Assembly (NCBI GenBank): GCA_900618425.1
Contig: UZAN01040750.1
Span: 1 to 64,000, forward strand
Direction of reading: 5' to 3'
DNA length: 64,000 nucleotides
From: Echinostoma caproni
Lineage: Eukaryota; Platyhelminthes; Trematoda; Plagiorchiida; Echinostomatidae
Part shown: piece after piece, positions 26,901 through 41,900 of the stretch
Layout of the letters: every line of letters starts with the position of its first letter
How positions within the stretch are numbered: position 1 is the first letter of the stretch
Program-made: the position numbers and the translations under genes
Notes under the pieces: model-generated
Told to the model about the DNA's origin: nothing
Seen by the model: the letters and a program-made list of their open reading frames with translations, nothing else
Databases searched by the model: none

Positions 26901-29900
26901 GAGAGTGATATCAATGGAGTTCCGTTTGCATCAACAGAATTTGAGTTAAACTACATCTTTGGTAGTTTGTTGGCTTACAAATTTGTTACAGATTTGTTAA
27001 CGAGACTACCATCAAGCGCGATTTACATGAGGTTAGAGTGGCCGCACGTGTGCAAGATGAAATTCTTTGCATTCGTCTTTTCAGCTGCAAAACATTGACT
27101 AATTATCTTGACTCATTCAGGCGTATGCAAATAAGGGAGTGGAACAGGACCCTATTAGGGTAGGACACGTGACTTTGAACACGATAGAGTCACCTGCTTG
27201 TCAGAAGGTGTTAGCTCCATCGATTCTGTGTTCATTGCGCTGCACTGAGACAATCTATATGAAGTCAACTTTCCGGTCAGGCATTGATATATTTATGGAA
27301 AGCTCCACAGAGGGGACATTGCAACGGTACAATCGGTTAACTTCACAGTCAAACAGATTAGTGCTTTTCATCGTCACGTGTTGCCCCGTATTGCTTATCG
27401 ATTTCCGATTGTAATAAACTGATGCATTTTATGTCATAGTTCTTTTGCGAAACAGACTAACTTCTTATTGTTCTGAAGCTAGAACAAGTGTCGCAGTATC
27501 CATGACTAATAAACTGTACCTGTTACACAATATGAACTTGAAGGATAGAAAATACATACACTGTCTATAAAAGTGGCAATCACTTTGTCGTTCAGACAAA
27601 CTTCGTGTAACATCCCATGCAAAAAACCAAAAGGAATCTGTGAATGCACCAGATTTGTAGACTGTTATGTTTTGTTTAACAACACTGAGGGAAGTGTAGT
27701 TTTTTCTAACAAGTCCTCAAACACAAATATACATGTGTTTAAGACATTTTTTATGTACCTATATATCCATAAATAGCATTTATGCCATTAGATTTTGTTT
27801 GTGATCTAGAGGGAATGCGTTTCATTCCGGTATCCGATAGTAGCCCTGTACAAGTGTACATTACAGTGAAAAAATCACATCTTTAATGACCCTGTACGCC
27901 GAATACAGTGTTGCGCATATTGCTACACATTTGGATATGCGGAATGTGGGATAAGCCCAAAATAGTGATGATTATGATATTGATGGTGGTGGTGATCACG
28001 GCTATTTGAATGATAGCAAACAAGAGTAATACACCAAAGCGAAATGTATCAATTGAAGAGACTTACTTTCGTTTCTTTCGACTGCTGAAACAGAAAAGTA
28101 GAAAATTCGTCAGTATTTCTTGCTCAGGTCCTTTAATCAATTTTGTTTATGCTCAAAAGCTTGGAAGCAAAAACAGAAAACTTGGTTGAATCTAGGTGGC
28201 TGAAACCAAAGGTTTGAGCCTTCTCAATCAATCCGTTCCGTACCAGTTAAAAAATAAGTCTTTGTGAAATCAATAGGAATGCTTCCTAGGATACGATCAA
28301 TCCGCTTGGTGCGAACAAAAATAATTTAAATTGAATCTGAAAGCTGAAAAATGATAAACCGCAACCATCGCTTATTTCTGGTTACATAATTTATACGGTG
28401 AATGTAGACTAAGATAGGTATTTATGCTCAGTGGGACACTGTGCACTTCGAATCTGAAATACCCTTTGGTCTCCATCGCCCAGATCAGATTCACGCAACC
28501 CGTTTCAGGTATCGAGAGGGATTCAGGTGGATTCCCCCCCCCCACATTCACGTTCACAAACTTTGTTTATTTTACCTATGAAGGCGGAAATTTAAGCACT
28601 AGGGTTTATACAACTCATTTACGTGCACTGGCAATCCAAGCGGGTACTACTTGTCGCGACTTTGCACACTCGTTCATCAGATCTCAACGGTGATCAAGGC
28701 GGATAAGACCATCATCGTCATCAAGTCATTTAAGGGGTCAAGTTTCGGAAACCTATAGCTATAGCATAGCTTTCCAAGTTCTGTATATCTCACTGCATTC
28801 CTTCGTTTGGGCTCTACCCACTGCCAAAATGTTCATTTTGCATCTCTCCTTTCGATACAAAAGCATTTATCACGGATTTGAAACTAGTAACAATATGTTG
28901 CTATCTTTTATTGATTAGTTATTCGTACAGTCGACTTGAAGAATGGAATAAGCGGCCAAACAAAGGGTCCTCAAAGTACGAAAAGAAGTACGGAAGACCC
29001 ACAGTACAGGGAGAGATTGAATACAACTACCTCGAAAGAATATTCAGTGACACACCGCCTGGTAATTCTTTGAACAATAATTATCCGTTTAAGGTCGAGA
29101 CGCTATTTTCCACATCATTCTCACCCGCTGTAAACTAAGGCACAGTGAACCTCTTAGTCAACCGTCAGTACACAAAGTCAATACGCGATAGCAGTTTGTA
29201 TCAAAATCAATAATTCCTACCGTGCAGTGGGGTTTACTAAGCATATGAAAAACCCTACTTAGCTAAACAGAATTTTTTACAACCTTGGTCTTGCACGGAT
29301 TTGGTTTTTACCCAACGATTCGTTAATCTGAAGAGAAAAGTGCATGAACAGACATCGCAAGCATATCTGATCTTATCGATCGGCATTGGTTTGCGTACAC
29401 AGAACCGGGATGTCGCGTGTAAACAGCAAAAAATCTGTACAGGAACACAATTCACATAACAACAATCCATGCCTATTTTTGGTTGTAATTTAATGTTGTG
29501 ATTACGTGTCATTACTCCTAATGTTGTTTTTAGCTTCTCTTTTCGGGTTTTATGGGATTGACCGACCCGTTGACAGCAAACAAATGCGGAAAAACAGTTC
29601 CTTTAGGATCGAAACAAATGCGATGCTGATGATGATTGCCAAATTCAGTCCCATGTCCAGTTGCTCTCGCTGCCTGCAAATTAGCCTTCGCGACTACTCT
29701 TCGTGATGGAGGGGAGGCGATGTGTGAACATGAAAGGGTGTGCGTGTGGGAGGAAAGATGGGTCGGTAGACAGGTGCGTGGTACAACCGCGTATTCGGGT
29801 ACATTTTTATGTGTAATCGGCGGCGTCAATCATGATGCATCAGATTTCTGCCACGAATTTATTATGCGTTTACCTATAAAAGGACCTGGCTGAGTGATTT

Positions 29901-32900
29901 CATGTATGTATTCGCGTGTGGGCGTAAGCAGACAGATGGACTTGGATCTCAGCAAGCTTGCCAAAATTTAACGCCACCCAGACAAAAGGGTTTCGTTCTG
30001 AGACAAGTGCCCTATCCTAAACGCATGCACACACATACGCGCGCACGCGGACAAGTACACATCTACAAATTGGGCCAGTACGCACATTCAGAATTATGTT
30101 TTGATATCCACCGTCGCATAATAGAGACACCATGATTTGATCTAGCCCGTTTCATGCTATCGTAAAATTTATCTGCTGAGTCCAACATCCGATTGTCTGT
30201 TTTTCAACGAAGCTCCCGAATAGCGCCACACAGGTGTTTTGATTTTTTCTATTCACAAGACGCACATACCGGGTTATTAGCTGATCACTGTGATCGATTG
30301 AGCTTGTTCGCATTTGATCCCTACATATAGATTGAAACTGTCTGACTACATACGTCAGTCATCATGATCAAACACATAAAATACAGAAGAGGTTAAATTA
30401 CCTCGAAACAAGCAGATGGATTCCATTGTGAGTGGAGCGAGGGTCTATTCATTTGACTTTCAACAACCGCAGTCATACTGACTGGAGCTAGAGTGACCAA
30501 TAATGTAAGCCCAGTCGGATCAATCGCTCAGCCTTGTGCACTGACATCAGGCTACTTCACCCGAAAACTTGCCACAGATCCAACGCACACATTTCTGCGG
30601 TTCACGTATCTGAAATTTTAAGGTCATGCTACTAACTACATGTGATCTATGTGTTTACTATACCTGTTCATACCCCTGACCTTTGGAGTGATAAAAAGAT
30701 CTACATACAATTTTAGTGTTGACCGAAAACGGGCACATCAACGTTTCTGACGCCATGTACTTCTAGTTTTATAGGTAGTCAGATTTCCTGGTTTTATGAT
30801 CACCTTGTCGGCAAGCCTTTGTACATCTAACGCATACCCCATGATGAACAGTTCCGTTGCGGTGTACCATAACATTAAAGAACGTTATTCAAACAAACAA
30901 ACATAGTGGTGTAATTAAGATTCTCTCCAGAGTAGTATTTTGATTTTCCGGTAATTCATCGAATTTAAAAAAATAGCCAATCAGTTACATAAAAATAAAA
31001 CTTTATTTAGAATAAATACACACTAGTCGAATTTGATTTTGAATTCAGCGACGGAATCTGACAACACCACAAACGACATAACCATTCCCTCGCCCACCCC
31101 TAATGACCCGAACAAGTGCGCATGTGTGAGGACCAAAGTGTGAGTGACATCCGGTCATGTAACTGGAATGGTAATTATCTCTTTCCAACTTGTCTTGATC
31201 TCTCCCCCTGCCAAAAAGTTTGATATAAATTGTGATGTATTAGCCTGTAGAAGAATCATCGCAAACGAGCTTGTTCGCTACTTTGTGTTTTCTCATAAAC
31301 TAGAATGCGTTTAATCCCAAATCTGATCAATATCATGGCACCTGACAGTTGCTATTAAACTATTACCTAGTCGCGAACACAACGACAGTGCATTCAAAGA
31401 GGGATACATTTTGCAAGTGTTTATAAACGACGAATTAATCACACATTTTATGCATACCACTCATTGTTGGGAAGCTCCAAAATCATGGTACTTGTGTAAG
31501 GATCCATGAACGATATATAATAAAATAATAATAAAGTAACAGTCAAACTTCAGCTCGAACGATTACCCATTTGGGACATTCTGCATGGATCTAATTAGCT
31601 TGCTACACTTAAGTACCACAATAAATTATGTACGTATTTCATATTTCTGTGGATTCAAACAGTGTGCAAGCAAAGAAATGGCAATGAACTCAGCACATGA
31701 TGTTCCGGTATATTCAAGCAGAAAGGGGGGACTTCTTTCATGGAGATCTACAAACTGCACTATTGACTGGTTAAGCCTGTTCCGCAAGGTGATATTGCAG
31801 TGGGAGAAGGTTGGCAGTTGATCGGATGGCTTGTAAGACTTGACTACACAGTCTGCCTTTACATGATTCGCACTAAACGCTATCCCACCAGAAGTGGTGA
31901 CCATCGTGACTATCACCTGTTACACCCGATTCACATGCATTTTTGTGGGCCGGTTGTAGCCCGGGTTTCTAAATCATCTAGCTCAGCTACCTGTCCGTGT
32001 TCCATCAAACCAGTTGCATCTCCCAAACATTGGCTTCCCTATTTTTGTTACAGTGAGAACACTTTCCCTCAGAGGAAACCGTAATTTGGGCTTTCCATGT
32101 ATCTGCTTTGTAAAACGCACTCTGAGAGAGAATTCTCTAAGGTAGAAGAACCACATCATACCCCTTGGAACAATTGGGGCTTTCTGAGAGTTGGATAACA
32201 TAGTGTCCACTCACCACTCCTGGTAGATGTTCCGGAACCGAACCGAGAAGTGATTACCCCGGTATTGTACTACAACAACATAATCAATTTATGGAAATAT
32301 TTAACCACTGCATGCGGTAAAAATCTCTGAAGCGGTCCTAATCCAAGTTATTTTCTTAAGCGTCTATGATCGACGCGTATCAGTCATTTGTGTGACGCTT
32401 GTATCATGCATCGGGATTTTCTGAATTGAGAACCTATCAGCGGGATCGAAGCTGTGCCCTCAATTTACTGGTCTAATCACTTGAAGTACGTATTTTACTG
32501 TCCAAAAATAGTTACCGAATAATTATTTTATATGAAACTGCGGCAGAATTCGATTCAATTGCGGTGCTTTTCTTCGTGCACAAAGCAAATAAAGCGTGTA
32601 CTGAAAAGCTGGGAAGCATTGGACACCTGGTTCAACCGGGTTAGGTCTTATCATCAGTGTCCGAATCCATCGACCCAACTGGGGATCGAACCCGGGACCA
32701 CACAGGCAGAAAGCAAGCGTACCATCCACTGGGCCACCGGGCAGCTGATCAGGCCATTCTTTTCATTTTGCCTTTGCATCACACTTTGTTCATCGCAATA
32801 GCATGCAATAGCATATTAATAACTACTTATTCGTCAGTATTGCAGGATATCATATTTCAACGATTCTTATCAGTTTGAAGAAAGCTAATATATTATTACT

Positions 32901-35900
32901 ATGGTAGAAAGTAAATAATAGTAGCTGTTATTTAGGTTTTCCGTATTCCACAACTCAAACTAATCCCACTACATTTACGACTATTGAGCTTGAAATATAT
33001 GGTCGACATGTCGCCATGTTCAAATGAAACATCCGACTGTCGATTCAATGTGGTAGATATTATACTTTTCCGAGTGATCTATAAAAACGGCACTGTGATT
33101 TTGGAAATGCTTCCTTTCCAATACGCCTGCTTCTACTTCCCGTGGGGTATAATACTAATCAACACACGTGCCCTTTTCCAGCATTTGGTATATGTTACAT
33201 TCACGCGGGTTTTGGCATGAAAACCGCACTCGATTTGAAAAAGCCCAAACCAGCTGTTCGCACAGATGAACTTGCACCACCATCAGCGCGCACAAACCAG
33301 CTGTCGCCTCAAACCTGATGGTCTGATGGTATATGTATGCGCTTGTTTGTGTTCCGACGCGTCTTTTCTGATAAGCAAAATACAGCGGCTGGCGGAACGG
33401 CACAATGCAAGCTTCACATATTGGCCACTTAGAAAGTACTAATGGGTTTAAATGATCTCTAACAGCATAAACATGTTTTGTCTTTTACATTCTGATCGCT
33501 ATTTTTAACCAGTAATTAGACAGTTCAGTTCTTTGAATTATTGAGCAATTCCTCATCACGCAAGGAACTGCGTCCTCATGGAATGTCATTTACGAAATCG
33601 ATCGACGATCGGATGCACATTTTCCCTATTACATGAGGACTAAATTCCAATGAGTCATTTTCCATCTGAGTCCTTTTTGAAACACAGTGCGATTATTCCC
33701 GTTACTTGTTATATATAAAGTGGTCAGTACTATTACTTTGTGTAGTTAACCAATTACGAGACCATGCGCATTATATCACAACTCTATGTTACAGGAACTT
33801 TCGCTTTTTGGGATGCCTCTATATTGCATTAGTGACACCCACGCAGCCGCTCTATCAGTCTGTCAAATAACATTACCGATTGGTGTGTACATAACTTGAT
33901 ACCGGAAGTGAGTACAATTTCTATTTCTGTGCTGAATCAAATGAACGGTACAATATCACAAGACGATTCTCCAATGCACACCTCTGAGTAAACTACATAA
34001 GTTACAAACAGATACACGTACGCAAATATAATTATCACTTGTAATTATAGCATTCACAGACGAGTCCACGATAATGCAGATAAAACGTTCATAAATCCCG
34101 AAAGCCCGATCCCAGCAACGGGTTTGTAGCAATCAGTTCATCAATTCATTCGGTCAATCTTCTCATTCACTTGCTCTCAATCATCCCTGAAAACCGGGTG
34201 GGATTCATAATTACTCTTTTCAAACTTTCCAGAGGCCACGTGATACGTACAGAACACGTCTACGGAGCGCAGCCCACATCATAGATTTGTACAGTTATGC
34301 GCTGTAGTAATCGACGGGATGCACTCCGTCCGACATCTGGAGCAAATGCTTTGAACACAAATACACGTGGAGGCAAATAGACTTACGACTGACAGACCGA
34401 CAGACTGACAGACGGACAGACAGACAGACAGACAGATAGACAGACAGACAGACAGAAACCGGAGCTAAAGCAAGCTAAACCCATTAAATGTAACACCTTT
34501 AAAACACCTAAAGTGGTGAGATGACGCTGATTTTGTGCGTAATGAAATGCAATGTTAACGCATGCTGTCGATAGATTGTTGGCATGCGAAACTGAAAGAG
34601 AAGTGAAAATTTTGCAAACTGTGCTCGCAGCGCAAACATGAATCAGCAAATAGCACAACTTGTTAACATTCTTTCGTCAGAAATATGCGTCACTCGAGCT
34701 CTCTGAAATTGAGTAGCATTCGTTTGGTCATTCGTCAAACTGATTGTCAATATCTTTCTCAGCTTCATGCAATACATTCAGCGCCATCCAATGCTCCGTT
34801 GCACAGCGCCCGTGTGCACAAACCTAAGGCTTTCAGTTAATGAGAATGATAGGGTCATGAGAACGCAATTTTCAACAAACGTCGATGACATGATAATGCT
34901 TTTGATGAGAGGCTACTCCCTGCAGGGCCGAAGAGAGTAAATACGACCGAAATCATTCAGAAGAGGGCGGAAACTGAGGACACCGAGAATTTCTGGCTTA
35001 TGGAGATAGTTATGTATCTCGTATTTATCAACAGCAGTGCATGTTCGCTGATTAAACAAGATAAACTTCTGCTGTGATGATCCGCTCCAAGAATTCCTCC
35101 CTGGTGGTCATCGTACACTGAAGATCAGAAAAGAATTTTAAATACACTATTCATAGGCAAATCAACTCAGAGGATTCAACACAATACATACCACAGATTC
35201 GGTGGGTATCTAATCATTTCCAGCAAGAGCTCCAAAACCGTGAGGGGCTTCTAGCGATCATTTTCAGTACGTGTAAATGTGTATAATAAATAACGGTTGT
35301 TATGACGAACATACAGGGGTGTTATCCTTGATATTCAACCTAATGACCAACCTGAGGAAAAATCGGAAAACTGCTTTACACCTCAATACTATTCACTCAG
35401 TAAAACGAATTATACGTGGAATCCAGCATCAACGCACCAGCGAACAACACACTGAATCGAAACCCAACGACATTACTTGATAAGTGTCTATAAGCTTCTG
35501 CAATGGTGCTTCGGTCAGACTCCTCATTGTCTTCAGGGTCGGAATTTTGAGTCGAAAGCTCCTGTTAGGGTTCGCAAAGAAAAACCCCTTCTTTGGTTTG
35601 GGTTACCACGAGTTGTGTCGTGCCCCAAAGTTTTATGTATCCACTTAGAAAACCCTATTGTTCATGTGCCCGGCTCTTCCTCTCATTCCAAAAGCGTACG
35701 AGATGCCTCCTGTTTGCATCACCCTGGATATCACTCAGCGCTCAACTAGTAAGGGCAACCAACCACAATCCAACAGATTTTGACAACCAAAATCTCCTTC
35801 TCACTTAACCGCATTTAATGTGCGCACACACTATCAGATCGGTCAACCAGCTGCCTTGGCTAGAACCCTTGAAACTTTCAATTGCATGTGTTCTGTGTCT

Positions 35901-38900
35901 TCGAAATACGCGAACAAAACCCCACTTCAGTGATCAACTTGCGATCTCCAGATCCAACCACATCCTCACACTTCACTCTCCTNNNNNTTTGCGATGTTTC
36001 AGTACGGATCGACAGCTACAGAACAACGTGTCTGTGCTTACTCTTTGTGTCGGTGTATGTAATAATCGATTGCAGTTCGCCCGAAATGAAGGATGAATTC
36101 CACAAGTAAGGGTTTCCAAAATAAATCCTCATCGTGGACACGGCCCATGTTGTGTTACGAGTCAGATTCTCCCTACGTCTGGTAAACAACATAGAACAGC
36201 CACCGGAATTGCAAATCGGCCTTCAAGCGGAACTCTCTGATCGACTCTCAGCTCAATCATCAGCCGGCGGACTCAGTAAACACTGGACGGTAATTAAGGA
36301 ATAGATCCAAATGTCAATCAAAACAGCAGCGATTTCTGGCGCACGATCAAGTCAAAAACGGTTGATCTCCTCGACTCCAACTGCCCTGATGAACGTTCGC
36401 AAATTCATTCCTCTTGATGCATAATACGAGCCCGCTAGCAAATCCCTTAAACGCCAGCCCATCAAGAGCCTGAGGAGTGACCGCGAGAAGTGGTGGGTAG
36501 GAAAGTGTAAAGAGATCGAGAAGGCTGCGGTTATCGTTATTATTCACAATATTTTTTTAATTAATTACGTTCACACTCAACGCTGAAAGAAATAAAAACG
36601 TAATGTATCCCCAGATACCAAATGTCAGACAAGAACCTTTATGCACGATGATTTCAGAATTGCCGAAAAGAGTACTAGGTTCTTCCAAAAGCAACCCCAT
36701 TACATTTTGAACTTCGCTCTGTTGTTCAGTTAGTCCTTAAGAATACTCAGATGTGTTCACACATACAACGCGATTTGATTGTATTTGACAACTTGATTTT
36801 TCGAGAAAACTGTCCTAATTCCAGATCATATGTACGGTAGTTTTTAGTTTTTTAATTCCTTAACACATTCTTTTTCTTTCCCATAGACATATGTTCACAC
36901 TCTGTGATGTGTTGCTATGGTAGTACAGAAACTTATACGCAATTGTTCTACATGAAAACACAATACCACTTATATAAAGACGGACTTCGGCCCAGGGGTA
37001 GTACGATGATACACCGCACCTAAAAACAAAATCCATAGCAACTATCGTGCCGGATGTTCTCGTGGACGTCGTGGTTTTCGATGACTGTCAGAAATGATGT
37101 CCGATAACCCCAAAACAGGCCGGAAATCATGCTCTTGCAGTACCGGACCTTGTGGGGCAGCAGTGGGAACAAAAGATTGAATCAGTCACATTCCATTCAC
37201 CGGCTCCGTTCCGACCGGTCCATATGCTCGCCGCACCCTAGCGAACGCCTTAGCGGAGGGGGAACCAAAAAGTGCTGTACAGTAGGAACAATGTCACACC
37301 CAAGCACCCGGAACTGAGCTCTCAAACTCAACTGATATCTCGTGTACCAGACTGGTACTCATATTGGTATACCGATGACACGTTATTGAACAATTCTAGT
37401 CCCAATCCTCTAGNTATTCTGTCAGCTTTCAAACAATTTTTTATTACCAATCCTTGGTTATCTCACCCTACTTGCCGAGTTTCGTCACATCTTTCAGACC
37501 TAACTGACACAATGTATAAAAAATTTAAAAAAACCTGACATATTTCATTGTATAAAATGAATTTTCTATTTATGAATTTTTATTCGATATATTCCTTGTG
37601 GAATCAGACCCTCTGTAAATTAGCACTAAGATGAGCGAGTTTAGTTACTCCTATAAAACACAAACACAATCGATTGTAGATCGTAATTTTCCAGCCTAAC
37701 TTAAAACGCTTTTCGTTTTTATTTTGTTTGTTTGTAAGTGGCATCTCATAAGTGATTCTCAGAGATTACAAAATTTATTTTTGTTAGACAGAACCAGCAG
37801 ATGCGATAGCGTCAAATTATTGCTAACTTCGGAAGTACTTTACGGTCTTCTTGAATACCATCAATGATGTGAACACATAAAACCAATCTGTGAGACGCAA
37901 GAATCAATCTTCGATGTGAGTGATGGGCTCATGCTAGACACTCACTCAGATTGAAATTTCGAAATCGTGATTCACAGCTTCTTACTCTGCACTTTCTTTG
38001 ATGCGTACACCAAAACCGTCAACCCATACTCAACTGCACTTCTGTATTACATATCGCTGTGCTTCAGTCAGCTAAAGAATGTATATGATTGATCCTATCA
38101 CTTCTGGTTGATTTTAAAAGCACGAATGGATTTGATACATGTATGAGGGTGATTTTCATGCACACAAACAGCCTGCCAATGGAGAAGGAATTTTATCATC
38201 ACGGCCCTAACTGTTATGCGGTCAGTTGGTGGAGCTCGCATGCAGCTGTCTCTTCCTGTCCTTCAGCTTAGATCTAACTGCTATCTCTTATGATTTAATG
38301 TAATCATTGAAGCAATTTGGTATTTACGAAGCTTGAAGCATGAGTTTGTGAGAGAGGGCTTTGTTTTTCTTCATTAGAATGCTGAGAGATGTCAGGTCAA
38401 AATTTGTTTTTAAAAAACTATGTGAACCATGTGAAGTATTTACTGGACAAATGTATTTCTTTATTTCCTCTGTTTTATGGGTAAAAGAAGGCTGATGCAT
38501 TTTTACTAGCACTAATCATGTCACTGATTACGTTGCTTCATATTACATGCGTTCATCTGAAGAACAGTAGCATGGATGAACCCCAAAGACCCGCGGAGCA
38601 AACCGGGATCGTGAGAATTGATTTCGTAAACTGCACAGCTCCAATGAGATAGAACCGAACAACCTCAATCAAACTCAATAATACTGCAGACAAGAAAAAA
38701 ATGGTCGATAAAAATATCATAGATTTCCACTATGAGTGTCCACTACTTGAATGGATTGGACGTGTTTAACCAGAGCAGGCATAGTTTTGGTCCCGGACCA
38801 CCTAAAGCGAATTGTATTCTCAATTCCCTTCAAGTTTAAAGCACCCCGAAATCGATGGTTTCATACGGACTTTGGATGTGTATCTTATTTGTGCAATCAA

Positions 38901-41900
38901 TCTCGCAGCACACTAATCCACGGGGGAATACTTGCATATCATTCGATAAGGGAGTAGAAATGAACCTTTTAAATTTATTTTTGAATGTCCAACCTTGTAA
39001 AGGGCCAAGTAGTCAACCAAAATACTTTGAGGTAATAAAATAAAACGGGCTAGTGATGTGATCCGCGGTGGCTGGATTTGAACAGATGTCATTCGGAGTG
39101 GTGGTGAACATCGCCTAATAATGTAATGTTTGGTAAAACACTTCTGGAGTGTTATTCGTTGAACGATCTAGTTTTACGCCGTCATCAAACCTAAAGCAAG
39201 ATTTTGATAAATCATTTTTTCAAAGACAAATTTAGGTTATTACAAATACGATGTGATAATCTTTTGTCACTAAAGCAATAAAATTATGTAACTTGACTTA
39301 CTTACTTGTTGCAGTTTCATTTTATGTTTTTTCATCACTATTTGTACTCACTGATTTCCAAGTTCACACTATCTCGTTTCGCATTCGTCTAGAAGATACC
39401 TAAATATACAGGTACAGAGGCCTTTCGATTTGAGGTAAACCGGGTTTTCTCTCACATGTAATCTCTTGTTAAAAATAGATCAACCCCCTCAATTCCAAAA
39501 TGAGACATTGTGAGCATTTTGAGTTTAATTCTACTATCATTTTTGTCTGCTCTCCAGTGAACTTCATGAGAAGGATGTTTTAATTATTCAGTTTATTGGG
39601 TAACCTGCTGTTGACAAGTTGTTGTGGTACAGAACCACCACTATGATATATTGCAGTACTAGATTTTGAATAGTTGAACAGCTCAATGTATTTCCGTTTG
39701 TACGTCTGTTTTGACACTAATTGAGGCTGCCTTGTCATCTTTATGAAGGTTTTGTAGTTTTTGTAGTATTTTTATTGTACTAAAGACCACCGCGCATCAT
39801 TTTATTACGTCATTGAAATAATGGATTCATTGTGATTACCAATCCCCCAGAGTTAAAGACAGATTGGGAAGCTGAGAATGCCTCCATTGGCAGAGGACGA
39901 TGGTAAACTAAATAATAAATTGAGGTGTGTATCATTGGTTGCCCTAATGCTATGAGTTTTGCACCAGAAACTTTCATAACACAGAGCATCAACGAATGAT
40001 AAAAAGTACCTTTTAGACAACGAGAGTCCAGATAAGTCCTTTTCGCTGATGAATGAGTTAAATGGCTCATGTGTGATTGAAGATGTCTCTGTAATGTATA
40101 AGTGACTGGTTACGGTCAAATGACTCTTGAGAAACTGAAAACACTCAAATCTTCGGTTAAGCAACATGTATTTGAACAGAAACATTGTGTCGCTCCGCTC
40201 CAAGTATTTCGTATCATTTACTGCACAAACCCAAAGTTATTTAAACTTGCCGAGGTTCTAGTCATTCATACTCAATCCCGAAGGAGGAAGCAATATATGC
40301 CCCTGACATGATATTACCCAGGCCCACGGATTTGAAAAAGGGGAAGCAAGTTCATCCGAGCACCACATGGTACCTCGAAGACGTGACCAAACTTGAGTAG
40401 ATGCAAAGGATTCAAATTCAACCGAGTGGTATGCGATAAAAAGTTAGAGCGTAAAGAAGAGAAGATTTGCGAACTCATGTTGATGTCTGAGATAAGCATG
40501 CATGCCGCCAGAGAAAAGATTAATAAAGCTCCAACTTGTGGCCACAGATCATGAATAGCTAGATGTGCTGGGTAACGATGAATGTTTCACAGAATCCAGC
40601 TATCAAATATTACCTCACGAAGTTGAGAACCCTCACTCTTGCAAAAAATTAAACTCATGACCTACGTCTTCCAAAGACTTAAGGGTCAGGAAAAGTGGCC
40701 GTACGTGTGTACCAGGAATGTGGCAGCGCTTCTAATGATCCGGAAGGCCTTTGACCTTGTGAAACAAGAAAAAAGACAGGGGTTCTTCCAGGCGTTTGTT
40801 CTATTTCCTTTTATATATGGTGTTCATTTAACCCTTCCTCCCTATGCCTGATGAGAGATGAAGCAGCTGAGAGTTAAAAAACCAATGATTTATGAATTTA
40901 TAGATTGTGTACACTACTAGAGGCTGCGTTTTTTCTTGGTGTGCAAGGACTTCAGTCAACCGTACCTCTGTACTTTAACCGGAACCAAAACTAACTCCGT
41001 TGTTTTGGCCAACTAGGTTGCTCTCCTCGGGAGCTCCGTTTTGAGCTCATAAGGCTCGGGTTTAAAATAATCATGATGGAGTTCCTTAGGTCTTGTTGGA
41101 AGATGTGATTACCACAATGACTGTCCCAGAGTTTTAGATAAAGTCAGCTTAAATCATTCTACACCGTTTATCATTTCCTTCTTCATGATCCTCTTGCTCT
41201 ACCTGATTTTTGGATGCCATTCAACACCACACTATACCTCCATTTGTCCGTTACCCTCATTTATAATTTATCCCTTCCTGACACATTTAACCACCCTAAC
41301 TTGAATAACCACGTTCTCACCTGAAAAAGCATAGGTAGGATATTCAACGTGAGTTTTAGTGGGTCTTACAGCTGCAGTTATGTTTTGACAATTGCACTTT
41401 GTCTACCACTGATCTAAATTTTATAAAAATGGTATTCCGTTATCCTAATACTTACTAAGTTATCCAACACCTGCACAATTTCTGATTGGTGGTGGCTTCG
41501 GCAATCACTATTTTAAGGACAGCTGCAGTGGTTTCCCCACAGTGAAACTGAATCGAGGAATGGGACAATGACAATACGGTCGTTCGAAGCCATTTGGCAT
41601 ATACTACTTGTGAATGTTACGCGTTAATCTTAATTCACCCAGTTTACTCTGTGTGGAAGAAGTGTTTAAGTAAGAATATATTATTTCAGCAATAAAGATT
41701 ATCAAATTCATAATCCATACTCAAAAAAGTGCATTTTTGAAAACATCCTAATTTTTGAACTTATATTTGTTTATAAAATACAGTAACTATTATAAAATTT
41801 ACGGCATATTTCAACAGCCCTTGTTACTTTATTTCTATTGCAGTTAGTTTGACAGAAACATTTCATTCCGTTCCGGATATATAGCCAAAATGGTCATTTT

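Noticed and set aside
29255..29512. Cysteine-rich minus-strand open frame
   Set aside because: The cysteine spacing fits no domain and no splice sites frame it.
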